A DNA stretch of 11,229 nucleotides from Acidimicrobiales bacterium (GTDB taxonomy: Bacteria > Actinomycetota > Acidimicrobiia > Acidimicrobiales > VFJN01). Under the pieces are notes generated by a model. It was given only the letters and a program-made list of their open reading frames with translations, did not search any database and was not told where the DNA came from. The stretch is taken from the NCBI GenBank assembly GCA_016936035.1, contig JAFGPU010000179.1, positions 1-11,229 on the forward strand, read 5' to 3'. The stretch's first letter is position 1, and every line of letters begins with the position of its first letter. The position numbers and the translations under genes were made by a program. Of the stretch, positions 1 to 6,974 are shown piece by piece.

Positions 1-1
1 G

Positions 2-1855
2 AAGCTGTACTCGGCCGACCTCTACAACCAGCTGTTCACCATGCACGGCGTGACGATGATCTTCCTCGTCGTCATCCCGATGGGCGCGGCGTTCATGAAC
101 TACCTCATGCCGCTGCAGATCGGCGCCCGTGACGTCGCCTTCCCCCGGCTGAACGCGTTCAGCTTCTGGTGCTTCCTCGGCGGCGGCCTCATGCTGAACA
201 CGTCGTGGTTCCTCGGCGGCGGCGCGGACGGCGGCTGGTTCGCCTACGCCCCCAACACGGGCGTGACGTTCTCGCCCAGCCACGGCATGGACTTCTACGC
301 CATCGGCCTGCAGATCACCGGCATCGCCTCGCTGGTCGGCGCCATCAACCTGGTGGTCACGGTGCTGAACATGCGGGCGCCGGGCATGACGCTGATGAAG
401 ATGCCGGTGTTCACCTGGATGTCGCTGGTCACGCAGCTGCTGCTGGTGTTCGCCCTGCCGGTCATCTCGGTGGCGCTGTTCCTGCTCACCTTCGACCGGC
501 TCTTCGACGCCGCGTTCTTCGACGTGTCGAAGGGCGCGGACCCGATGCTGTGGGAGCACCTCTTCTGGATCTTCGGTCACCCGGAGGTCTACATCCTGAT
601 CCTGCCGGCGTTCGGCATCGTGTCCGAGATCATCCCGGTGTTCTCGCGCAAGCCGATCTTCGGCTACCCGTTCATGGTGTTCTCCGGCATCGCCATCGGC
701 TTCATGGGCTGGGGCGTGTGGGCGCACCACATGTTCTCGTCCGGCATGGGGCCCCTGTCGGTCGCGGCCTTCGCCATGTCGACCATGTTCATCGCCGTGC
801 CCACGGGCGTGAAGATCCTCAACTGGATGGCGACGATGTGGGGCGGCAAGCTCAGCTTCACCACGCCCATGCTGTTCTGCATCGGCCTGGTCACGATGTT
901 CACCATCGGTGGCCTGTCGGGCGTCACCCACGCCGTCGCCCCGTCCGACACCCAGCAGACCGACACCTACTACATCGTCGCCCACTTCCACTACGTCATC
1001 TTCGGCGGCGCCCTGTTGGGCTTCCTCGGCGCCATGTACTTCTGGTGGCCCAAGGCCTTCGGCCACATGCTCGACGAGAAGCTGGGCAAGTGGCACTTCT
1101 GGACCATCCTGATCGGGTTCAACCTCACCTTCGGGCCCATGCACGTGCTCGGCCTGCAGGGCATGCCGCGCCGCATGCACACCTACGTCGAGGGCTACGG
1201 GTTCGACTTCTGGAACCTGGTGGCGACCATCGGCGTGTTCATCATCACGATCTCGATGCTGATCTTCGCCTGGAACGTCGTCGCGAGCTGGCGGAGGCAC
1301 CGGGCCAACCCGGTCGATCCCGGCCCCGACCCGTGGGACGCCCGCGGCCTCGAGTGGATGATCCAGTCGCCCGCCCCCACCCACAACTTCGACGTCACGC
1401 CCACCGTCTCGCGCCTCGACGAGTTCTGGCACCGCAAGTACCAGGAGGACGAGACGGGCAAGGTCGTGCGCGTCGCCACCGGCGCCCAGGTCGCACAGCC
1501 GGGTGACGGCACGGGCGTGCACCTGCCCTCACCGTCGTACTGGCCGCTGGTGATGGCCGTCGGCCTGCCGATCATCGGCTACGGCCTCATCTTCAACCTG
1601 GGCCTGGCCGCCCTCGGTGGCCTGATCGTGGTCATCGGCGGCTTCGGCTGGGGCTACGAGCCGGCCGACGACCCCGAGGCCCACCACGGGCCGCACGGCC
1701 ACGACGGTCACGACGACGGCCACGACGGTGCCGAGGCCGAGCTTCCGGCCGGCGGCGAGAGCGCCACCGCCGGTGGACCCGGCGAGCCGCAGCCCGCCGG
1801 GGTGTCGGCCCCCACCGCGTCCGCGTCCGACGAGAAGGCTTCCTCCGATGACTGA
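2..1855 (+). CDS. ctaD: cytochrome c oxidase subunit I (5' partial)
   Basis: Catalytic subunit of an aa3/caa3-type heme-copper oxidase: it reduces O2 to water and pumps protons in the plasma membrane. The reading frame is open from base 2, so the real start lies upstream and roughly 60-85 residues are missing; 617 are visible. Visible-residue landmarks: heme a ligand H15 in TMHG; D-channel Asp44 in GARDVAFPRLN; CuB ligand H193 with cross-linked Y197 in HPEVY, whose Glu marks a type A1 oxidase; CuB ligands H242-H243; K-channel Lys271; heme a3 H328 and heme a H330 in HFH. After the 12-helix core come two extra membrane segments (about 514-551) and a 65-residue hydrophilic tail with six His between 561 and 574. 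The stop overlaps the ctaE start by 8 nt. Subunit II is not visible and may lie upstream. Family identity is certain; the tail's role is unknown. Confidence 0.97.
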   Translation, partial: KLYSADLYNQLFTMHGVTMIFLVVIPMGAAFMNYLMPLQIGARDVAFPRLNAFSFWCFLGGGLMLNTSWFLGGGADGGWFAYAPNTGVTFSPSHGMDFYAIGLQITGIASLVGAINLVVTVLNMRAPGMTLMKMPVFTWMSLVTQLLLVFALPVISVALFLLTFDRLFDAAFFDVSKGADPMLWEHLFWIFGHPEVYILILPAFGIVSEIIPVFSRKPIFGYPFMVFSGIAIGFMGWGVWAHHMFSSGMGPLSVAAFAMSTMFIAVPTGVKILNWMATMWGGKLSFTTPMLFCIGLVTMFTIGGLSGVTHAVAPSDTQQTDTYYIVAHFHYVIFGGALLGFLGAMYFWWPKAFGHMLDEKLGKWHFWTILIGFNLTFGPMHVLGLQGMPRRMHTYVEGYGFDFWNLVATIGVFIITISMLIFAWNVVASWRRHRANPVDPGPDPWDARGLEWMIQSPAPTHNFDVTPTVSRLDEFWHRKYQEDETGKVVRVATGAQVAQPGDGTGVHLPSPSYWPLVMAVGLPIIGYGLIFNLGLAALGGLIVVIGGFGWGYEPADDPEAHHGPHGHDGHDDGHDGAEAELPAGGESATAGGPGEPQPAGVSAPTASASDEKASSDD

Positions 1856-2480
1856 CACCGCGTTCGCCGCGCACGACACCGACCCGGCCCTGCACGACAA
1901 GGGCGTGCCCAGCCACGACACCAGCACCGGCGTCTCCAACGAGAAGCTGGCCATGTGGGTGTTCCTCGGGTCGGACTGCCTGCTGTTCGGCGGGCTCATC
2001 TCCACCTACCTGCTGCTGCGCCACCGCTCGGTCAGCGGGCCCTCGCCCAGCCACGAGTTCTTCGACATCCCGTTCACGTCGGTGTCGAGCTTCGTGCTGT
2101 TGTTCAGCTCGCTGACGATGGCGCTGGCCGTGGGGGCGATCCACCGGGGCGACGAGCGCCGGAGCCGCACCTTCCTGCTGACCACCGCCCTGCTCGGCGG
2201 CGTGTTCATCGCCGGTCAGGTGTACGAGTTCACGTCCTTCGTGAACGAGGGCCTGGGCTACACCACCAACCTGTTCGGCTCGGCGTTCTACACGCTCACC
2301 GGCTTCCACGGCGTGCACGTCAGCGTCGGCATCGTGTTCCTGCTGTCGTTGTTCGTGATGTCGGTGCGCGGCAACCTCGGGCCGGAGCGGGCCGAGACCG
2401 TCGAGATCTTCGGCCTCTACTGGCACTTCGTCGACATCGTGTGGATCCTGATCTTCACGGTCGTCTACCTGATCCCGTGA
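1848..2480 (+). CDS. ctaE: cytochrome c oxidase subunit III
   Basis: Subunit III of the oxidase, an integral membrane protein that stabilises subunit I and supports proton uptake into the D channel. It has 210 residues, the short five-helix form common in actinobacteria rather than the seven-helix form of about 260. Recognisable motifs are MWVFLGSD near residues 36-43, GQVYEF, FYTLTGFHGVHV and YWHFVDIVW near the C terminus. The usual SE carboxylate of the first retained helix is Asp here (D43). The ATG at 1848 was chosen because GAGAAGG at 1832-1838 lies 9 nt upstream and the product begins MTDTAF; longer in-frame extensions only read ctaD out of frame. The gene overlaps ctaD by 8 nt, suggesting translational coupling. 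The N-terminal 31 residues are hydrophilic and contain three His-Asp pairs. Confidence 0.95.
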   Translation: MTDTAFAAHDTDPALHDKGVPSHDTSTGVSNEKLAMWVFLGSDCLLFGGLISTYLLLRHRSVSGPSPSHEFFDIPFTSVSSFVLLFSSLTMALAVGAIHRGDERRSRTFLLTTALLGGVFIAGQVYEFTSFVNEGLGYTTNLFGSAFYTLTGFHGVHVSVGIVFLLSLFVMSVRGNLGPERAETVEIFGLYWHFVDIVWILIFTVVYLIP

Positions 2481-2496
2481 TCGTGGGGAGCGAAAG

Positions 2497-2856
2497 ATGA
2501 GCGTCGAAACCGAAGAGCGGGGTGCGGCAGGGCCGCTCGAGCCCGACCACGAGGCCCACCAGCACGCCCATCCCAGCGACAGCACCTACATCAAGGTGGC
2601 CGTCTTCCTCGCCGTCCTGACGGCGCTCGAGGTGGGCACCTACTTCATCAAGGACCCCAGCACGCCCCTGCTGGTGGCGCTGCTGTTCCCGATGATGATC
2701 ATCAAGTTCGCCGTCGTGGCCGGGGCGTTCATGCACCTGCGGTTCGACAACCCGCTGTTCCGGCGGGTCTTCGTCTTCGGTTTGCTGCTGGCCGTCGCCG
2801 TGTACGTCATCGTGCTCACCTCGATGGAGTACTGGTCGTCGAGCTACGGGGGATGA
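2497..2856 (+). CDS. ctaF: cytochrome c oxidase subunit IV family protein
   Basis: Small accessory subunit of the caa3/aa3 oxidase (prokaryotic COX4 family, the CtaF type). It has 119 residues, normal for the family. A hydrophilic N terminus with a His cluster (DHEAHQHAH, about residues 17-25) is followed by three predicted membrane helices: about 33-50, 56-77 (ending before the conserved-looking FMHLRFDNP) and 88-109. It probably packs on subunits I and III in the membrane. The start is supported by GGGGAG at 2485-2490, 6 nt before the ATG. It begins 16 nt after ctaE and ends 6 nt before ctaG, so it is surely co-transcribed. The assignment rests on size, helix pattern and operon position more than on catalytic residues, since the family has none. 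Confidence 0.9.
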   Translation: MSVETEERGAAGPLEPDHEAHQHAHPSDSTYIKVAVFLAVLTALEVGTYFIKDPSTPLLVALLFPMMIIKFAVVAGAFMHLRFDNPLFRRVFVFGLLLAVAVYVIVLTSMEYWSSSYGG

Positions 2857-2862
2857 CCTGAC

Positions 2863-3768
2863 GTGAGCCTGCTCGCCGCCGCAGACTTCTGGCGGTGGCA
2901 GCCGCACCCGGAGGTCTGGGTGCTGGTGGGCGGCGTCGCCGTGCTCGCCGGGTACGCACTGCGCGTCGTCGGGCCCAAGGTGGTGCCGGCGGGCCGGCCC
3001 GTGGCTAGCCGGCAGCAGATCGCCTGGCTGGTGCTGGGCCTGATCCTGCTGTGGGTGGCCTCCGACTGGCCCGTGCACGACGTCGGCGAGGAGTACCTCT
3101 TCTCGGTGCACATGACCCAGCACATGGTGCTCACCTACCTGGTGCCGCCGGTGCTGCTGCTCGCCACGCCCGAGTGGCTGGCCCGCATCGTGCTCGGCCG
3201 GGGGCGGGTGAAGCGCGCCTTCGACTTCCTGGCCCGCCCCGTGGTGGCGGCGCTGCTGTTCAACGGCTTCGTGCTGTTCACCCACGCGCCGGGCATCGTG
3301 AACCTGGCGGTCGAGAACGGCCCGGTGCACTACCTGCTGCACGCGGTGCTGGTGTTCACCGCGTTCCTGCTGTGGATGCCGGTGGTGGGGCCGCTGCCGG
3401 AGCTGCGCATCTCGTACCCCGCACAGATGCTGTACCTGTTCGTGACGTCGATCATCCCCACGGTCCCGGCGGGGTGGCTGACGTTCGCCGAGGGCACGAT
3501 CTACTCGGCCTACGAGGTGCCCGACCGCCTGTGGGGCCTGACGATCACCGACGACCAGCAGATGGCCGGCGTCATCATGAAACTGGTCGGCGGCGGGTTC
3601 CTGTGGGTGGTCATCACCACCCGGTTCTTCCAGTGGGCCGCGCACTTCGGCGACAGCGACAAGGCCGTCGACCAGGCCGGCCCGCCGACGGAGCTGACGT
3701 GGGCCGACGTCGAGCGCGAGTTCGAGACCACCCCGCCTCCCGCGGAACCCCCGTTCCGGCAGCCCTGA
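2863..3768 (+). CDS. ctaG: CtaG-family cytochrome c oxidase assembly protein
   Basis: Multi-pass membrane protein of the Caa3_CtaG family, needed in Bacillus for forming active caa3 oxidase and thought to help build the CuB centre. It is unrelated to proteobacterial CtaG/Cox11. The product has 301 residues with about seven hydrophobic segments. The HMTQHMVLTYLVPP segment, with paired His, is the family's hallmark; a second His-containing stretch is GPVHYLLHAVLVF. The C-terminal ~40 residues are hydrophilic and Pro-rich. The start is GTG: GGGGGA at 2848-2853 lies 9 nt upstream, and no ATG lies close by in frame. It is the last gene of the oxidase operon, 6 nt after ctaF, and converges on the SDR gene with 73 nt between stops. 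Membership of the family is clear; the exact chaperone mechanism is inferred from homologues. Confidence 0.92.
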   Translation: MSLLAAADFWRWQPHPEVWVLVGGVAVLAGYALRVVGPKVVPAGRPVASRQQIAWLVLGLILLWVASDWPVHDVGEEYLFSVHMTQHMVLTYLVPPVLLLATPEWLARIVLGRGRVKRAFDFLARPVVAALLFNGFVLFTHAPGIVNLAVENGPVHYLLHAVLVFTAFLLWMPVVGPLPELRISYPAQMLYLFVTSIIPTVPAGWLTFAEGTIYSAYEVPDRLWGLTITDDQQMAGVIMKLVGGGFLWVVITTRFFQWAAHFGDSDKAVDQAGPPTELTWADVEREFETTPPPAEPPFRQP

Positions 3769-3791
3769 CGCCGAGACGCCGGGGTGACGCC

Positions 3792-3813
3792 GTGGCGGGC
3801 GCCGGGCCGCCAC
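3792..3813. terminator. candidate hairpin terminator between convergent genes
   Basis: A perfect 7-bp inverted repeat, GTGGCGG (3792-3798) and CCGCCAC (3807-3813), with an 8-nt loop, starts 24 nt after the ctaG stop. Lying between two convergent genes, it could end transcription from both sides. There is no U tract on either strand, so it is not a classical intrinsic terminator. High-GC actinobacteria often show such U-less hairpins at gene ends. Confidence 0.4.
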
Positions 3814-3834
3814 TGCCGTCGACCCGGTTCGGCA

Positions 3835-3850
3835 CCGTGGCTCACCACGG
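3835..3850 (-). other. hairpin carrying the SDR stop codon in its loop
   Basis: CCGTGG (3835-3840) and CCACGG (3845-3850) form a perfect 6-bp stem around a 4-nt loop. Read on the minus strand the loop is TGAG, which contains the stop codon of the SDR gene (3842-3844). With the hairpin at 3792-3813 it gives two stem-loops in the 73-nt convergent gap. It is short enough to be chance in GC-rich DNA. Confidence 0.3.
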
Positions 3851-4786
3851 GTAGGTGACGCCGGTCAGCTGCTCGGAGACGGCCCACAGGCGCCGGGCGG
3901 CGGCGTCGTCACGGGCGGCCGCCGACAGGCCGACCCGCGTGGGCGAGCCCCGCATCTCGAACGGGCCGCCGGGGCCGAAGTAGTCGCCGGCCGCCACGTC
4001 GGGCATCGTCGCCGCGTAGAGCTGGGGCAGGGCGCCGGCTGCGTCCGACTGGGCGACGAGGCGGTTGCCGGCGGCCACGGCCGCCCCCGCGGCACGCTGG
4101 ACGAGCCAGCCGCCGGCGCTCGCCGCCGCGCTGGCCACCTGCAGGTGGGTCGACGCGTAACCGGGGTGCGCCGCCACCGACACCAGGCCGACACCGGCCT
4201 CGGCGGACCGGCGGGCGAGCTCGCGCATGAAGAGCAGGTTGGCGAGCTTCGACCGCCCGTAGGCCGGCCACCTGCCGCCTGCGTCGCCCTCGAGGTCGCG
4301 GTCGTCCCAGCCGCCCGCGTGCCAGCGGTGCATGAGCGACGAGGTGGTGACGACCCGGGGCGCGGGCGCTCGCCGCAGCGCGCCCAGCAGCAGCCCGGTG
4401 AGCGCGAAGTGGCCGAGGTGGTTGGTGCCGAACTGCACCTCGAACCCGTCGGCCGTGCGGCCGGGCGGCGGCGCCATGACCCCGGCGTTGTTCATCAGCA
4501 CGTCCAGGGCCGCGACCGAGGCGTCGACCTCGGCGGCCGCCTTGCGGACAGACGCGAGGTCGGCGAGGTCGAGGGGCACGACCACCGGTGGCGGTCCCGA
4601 TGCGACCGCCGCCACCCGGGCGCGTGCGGCCTCGGCACGCGCCGCGCTGCGGCACGCCATCACGACCGTTGCGCCCCGGCGAGCCAGCGCCTCGGCCGAC
4701 CGGAGGCCGAGGCCGCTGTTGGCCCCGGTGACGAGCACGGTTCGTCCCGACTGGTCGGGCAGGTCGGCGGAGGTCCAGCGGGCCAT
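3842..4786 (-). CDS. SDR family NAD(P)-dependent oxidoreductase
   Basis: Short-chain dehydrogenase/reductase of 314 residues, of the retinol-dehydrogenase/protochlorophyllide-reductase-like type. Rossmann motif TGANSGLG is at 20-27, Arg46 after the second strand suggests NADP(H), D73 sits in PLDLAD, and NNAG is at 99-102. The catalytic tetrad is visible: N122 in TNHLGHF, Ser149/150, Y176 and K180 (YGRSK). Substrate is unknown. The ATG at 4784-4786 gives the standard N terminus just before the glycine motif; upstream in-frame sequence only reads the permease gene in another frame. Its own Shine-Dalgarno is poor, but it starts 11 nt after the permease stop, so coupling or read-through from the exporter operon is likely. 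The C terminus (from about 225) follows the longer pattern of this subgroup. Enzyme class is confident; the link to the exporter is inference. Confidence 0.93.
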   Translation of the reverse strand: MARWTSADLPDQSGRTVLVTGANSGLGLRSAEALARRGATVVMACRSAARAEAARARVAAVASGPPPVVVPLDLADLASVRKAAAEVDASVAALDVLMNNAGVMAPPPGRTADGFEVQFGTNHLGHFALTGLLLGALRRAPAPRVVTTSSLMHRWHAGGWDDRDLEGDAGGRWPAYGRSKLANLLFMRELARRSAEAGVGLVSVAAHPGYASTHLQVASAAASAGGWLVQRAAGAAVAAGNRLVAQSDAAGALPQLYAATMPDVAAGDYFGPGGPFEMRGSPTRVGLSAAARDDAAARRLWAVSEQLTGVTYPW

Positions 4787-4797
4787 GCGGGCGGTTC

Positions 4798-5526
4798 TCA
4801 GTCGTTCGGTTCCCAGCGGAAGAGGGCGACGGCGAGCGCCACGGCCGCCAGCGCCCAGATCGCCAGCACCGGCCACACCCGGCCGGGCACGTCGACCCCC
4901 GCGGTGAGGGCACCGCGCGCGGCCTCGGCCAGCGCGGTCGAGGGCAACGAGCGGGCGGCGGCCCGCAGCCCCGACGGCAGCTCGTCGAGCGGGAACACCA
5001 TGCCCGACAGCAGCAGCAGGCCCACGAAGACGGCGTTGGCGGCGGCGAGCGTCACCAGGGCCCGCAGCCGTCCCGCCAGCACCAACGCCAGGCCGGAGAA
5101 GGCCGCGACGGCCAGCACCAGCGCGCCGGCGAGTGGCAGCGGATCGACGTCGGGCTCCCAGCCCAGGGCCACCGCCGTCGCCCCCAGGACCACGGCCTGC
5201 ACGGCGATGACGGCGCCGACAGCGAGGCTCTTGGCGGCCACCAGCCGGGGGCGCCCCAGCGGTGTGGTGCCCAGGCGCTTGAGCACCCCGTAGGACCGGT
5301 CGAAGCCTGTCGAGATGGCGAGGTTGGCGAAGGCGGTGGCCAGCACGGCCAGCGCCAGCGTGCCCGGCGCGAGGAAGTCGACGGCGTCGCCCTCGATGGG
5401 CAGCACGTCGACCAGCGAGAAGAACACGAGCACCGCGACCGGGATGCCGATGGTGAGCAGCAGCGACTCGCCGTTGCGCAGGATGAGCGCCAGTTCGAGC
5501 CGGAGCTGGGCGGCGAGCGCTCTCAC
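4798..5526 (-). CDS. ABC-2 type transporter permease
   Basis: Membrane subunit of an ABC-2 exporter, 242 residues, with six predicted helices (about 24-42, 50-72, 96-122, 132-153, 158-177 and 218-238). The cytoplasmic stretch RSYGVLKRLGTTPLGRP between helices 2 and 3 is typical of the drug/daunorubicin-like permeases. Helix 5 ends in LLLLSGMVFPLDELP, the other recognisable family segment. The start is GTG at 5524-5526, overlapping the ATPase stop as GTGA. GAGGAG at 5535-5540 (minus strand), inside the last codons of the ATPase gene, is 8 nt upstream and fits as the ribosome binding site. It pairs with the ATPase encoded just upstream, probably as a dimer of each. The exported substrate cannot be told from sequence. 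Confidence 0.9.
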   Translation of the reverse strand: MRALAAQLRLELALILRNGESLLLTIGIPVAVLVFFSLVDVLPIEGDAVDFLAPGTLALAVLATAFANLAISTGFDRSYGVLKRLGTTPLGRPRLVAAKSLAVGAVIAVQAVVLGATAVALGWEPDVDPLPLAGALVLAVAAFSGLALVLAGRLRALVTLAAANAVFVGLLLLSGMVFPLDELPSGLRAAARSLPSTALAEAARGALTAGVDVPGRVWPVLAIWALAAVALAVALFRWEPND

Positions 5527-6863
5527 CAGCCGCGCTCCTCGTCGCGGTCCGGCGGATCGTCATCGTGACGGGGGGTGCCTGAGCGCAGGTCGTCGAGCGC
5601 GTCCCGGGTGCGGTCGAAGTAGCGGGCGAGGGGGATGATCTCGTCGGGCGTCAGCGTGGGGCGGGGGGCGGCGTCCGCCGCGTCGGGCCGGCGGGACGGG
5701 CCCTCGGGGTCGCGCCGGCCCTCCTCGCGGGGTGTGTCGTCCCGGCCGGGTGGGTCGTCCCCGCCGGGCGCGTCGTGCCACCCGGACATGTCGTGCCCGC
5801 CGTCGGGGTTCCGTCCCGGCCGCTCGCCGGACGGCTCGACCGACCGTGCACCGGACCGTGCGCGTCGTCGCCCGTCGGGGCGCTCGCCGGCCGGCCCCTC
5901 GTCGGCGGCACGTTCCCGGCGCTCCGGACCGCGACGACGCCGGCGTGACGCCGGGGCGCCTTCCGCGGTCAGCCGCAGGTAGACGTCCTCGAGGCGCTGC
6001 CGGCCCGCACGAAGGTCGGCGAGCGGCAGGTCGTGGTCCGCGAGCCATCCGGTGATGGCCGCCACGGCCTGCGGGGTGGGCGACGTGGCGACGGCGTAGT
6101 CGCCGGGCGCCGTCTCGGTGACCGAGACGCCGCCGAGGCGCTGCGCCAGCGAGGCGCGGTCGAGGCCGGGGGGCGCCCGGAACCGCACCTGCTCGTCGGT
6201 GCCGCTCGACCGGGTCAGCTCGTCGAGCGTGCCGTCGGCGACCAGCCGGCCGCCGACGACGATGACCACCCGGTCGGCGACGCGCTCGGCCTCGTCGAGG
6301 TCGTGCGTGGTGAGCAGCACCGTGACGCCGTCGCTGCGGAGGTCGGCGATGACCTGGCGGATCACCTGCCGCCCCGCGGGGTCGACGCCGGCGGTGGGCT
6401 CGTCGAGGAAGGCCACCTGCGGGCGCCCGACCAGGGCGAGCGCCAACGCCAGGCGGCGCTGCTCGCCACCGGAGAGCCGGCGATGGGGGCGGCGTTCGAG
6501 GCCGCTGAGCCCCAGCCGGTCGACGAGGCCCCGGGGGTCGACCGGGTTGGGGTAGAGCGCGGCGGCGTGGCGCAGCGCCTCGCCGACCCGCATGGCGGGA
6601 TGGATGCCGCCCTCCTGCAACATCACCCCCATGCGCTCGGTGAGCGTGCGGTGGTCGACGCGGGGGTCGAGCCCGATGACCGCCAGCCGCCCCGATGTGG
6701 GCCGGCGCAGGCCCTCGAGCGCCTCGACGGTCGAGGTCTTGCCGGCGCCGTTCGGCCCGAGGAGGCAGGTCACCTCGCCCGCCTCGGCCTGGAAGCTCAG
6801 GTCGTCGACGGCGGTCACCTTGCCGTAGGTGACGGTGAGCGACTCGACATCGACGGCGGCCAT
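5523..6863 (-). CDS. ABC transporter ATP-binding protein with long disordered C-terminal tail
   Basis: ATPase of the ABC-2 exporter (DRA/DrrA-like). All nucleotide-binding motifs are intact: Walker A GPNGAGKT at 36-43, Q-loop Q83 in MLQEGG, signature LSGGE at 130-134, Walker B with catalytic E155 in FLDEP, and H187 as switch His. Residues about 225-299 form the usual small C-terminal domain ending in LEDVYLRLT, where relatives normally stop. Here 147 more residues follow: Arg/Gly/Pro/Asp-rich and surely disordered, with an 18-bp tandem repeat (5736-5807) and a helical-looking segment at about 403-428 (DEIIPLARYFDRTRDALDDL). The ATG at 6861-6863 gives the canonical N terminus; an in-frame ATG at 6950 would add 29 atypical residues and reach across the promoter box. 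No Shine-Dalgarno is present, but TAGCGT lies 10 nt upstream, suggesting a nearly leaderless mRNA. Confidence 0.93.
   Translation of the reverse strand: MAAVDVESLTVTYGKVTAVDDLSFQAEAGEVTCLLGPNGAGKTSTVEALEGLRRPTSGRLAVIGLDPRVDHRTLTERMGVMLQEGGIHPAMRVGEALRHAAALYPNPVDPRGLVDRLGLSGLERRPHRRLSGGEQRRLALALALVGRPQVAFLDEPTAGVDPAGRQVIRQVIADLRSDGVTVLLTTHDLDEAERVADRVVIVVGGRLVADGTLDELTRSSGTDEQVRFRAPPGLDRASLAQRLGGVSVTETAPGDYAVATSPTPQAVAAITGWLADHDLPLADLRAGRQRLEDVYLRLTAEGAPASRRRRRGPERRERAADEGPAGERPDGRRRARSGARSVEPSGERPGRNPDGGHDMSGWHDAPGGDDPPGRDDTPREEGRRDPEGPSRRPDAADAAPRPTLTPDEIIPLARYFDRTRDALDDLRSGTPRHDDDPPDRDEERGW
5736..5807. repeat. 18-bp imperfect tandem repeat, four units
   Basis: The pentamer GTCGT recurs at 5736, 5754, 5772 and 5790, exactly 18 bp apart, each followed by a C/G-rich segment close to CCCGCCGGG. 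Four imperfect units fill 72 bp, with a weaker fifth possible before 5736. Being a multiple of three, the array keeps the ATPase frame and encodes six-residue units such as GHDMSG, WHDAPG, GDDPPG and RDDTPR in its disordered tail. Confidence 0.75.
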
Positions 6864-6873
6864 GGCGGCAGCG

Positions 6874-6879
6874 ACGCTA
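6874..6879 (-). promoter_or_regulatory. -10-like box of the ABC exporter operon
   Basis: Minus-strand TAGCGT matches the actinobacterial TAnnnT -10 pattern and ends 10 nt before the ATPase ATG. No clear -35 is visible. A transcript starting 6-9 nt downstream would have almost no leader, in keeping with the missing Shine-Dalgarno sequence. Confidence 0.5.
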
Positions 6880-6960
6880 CCCGGCCGGCGGGCGTGCGGC
6901 CCACACATCGCCCGCCGCGACGCCGGGCGATCGCGTGCGGGGGCGCCCATGCCTCACCGG

Positions 6961-6966
6961 TAGCCT
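6961..6966 (+). promoter_or_regulatory. -10-like box of serS
   Basis: TAGCCT, of the TAnnnT type, ends 8 nt before the serS ATG at 6975. No Shine-Dalgarno sequence lies between, so a leaderless or near-leaderless transcript is likely. A -35 element is not evident. It shares the 111-nt divergent gap with the exporter promoter. Confidence 0.5.
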
Positions 6967-6974
6967 CGCGTCCC

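Noticed and set aside
2455..3813. Minus-strand open frame opposite ctaF and ctaG
   Set aside because: His/Gln/Arg-rich shadow of hydrophobic membrane codons; the plus-strand genes are clear oxidase genes with Shine-Dalgarno sites.
4145..5293. Plus-strand open frame opposite the SDR and permease genes
   Set aside because: No recognisable domain; its composition is that of an antisense shadow, and both minus-strand genes have intact family motifs.
4787..5563. Upstream extension of the SDR frame
   Set aside because: It overlaps the permease gene out of frame, and the SDR fold starts normally after the ATG at 4786.
5736..5807. Possible CRISPR-like or intergenic iteron array
   Set aside because: Units are contiguous with no spacers, lie inside a coding frame, and have an 18-bp period that fits a coding minisatellite.
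6864..6950. Longer ABC ATPase start at 6950
   Set aside because: It would add 29 Arg/Ala-rich residues unlike the family and would cover the TAGCGT promoter-like box.
6033..6974. Upstream extension of the serS frame
   Set aside because: It runs antisense through the ABC ATPase gene, and SerS has its canonical N terminus at 6975.
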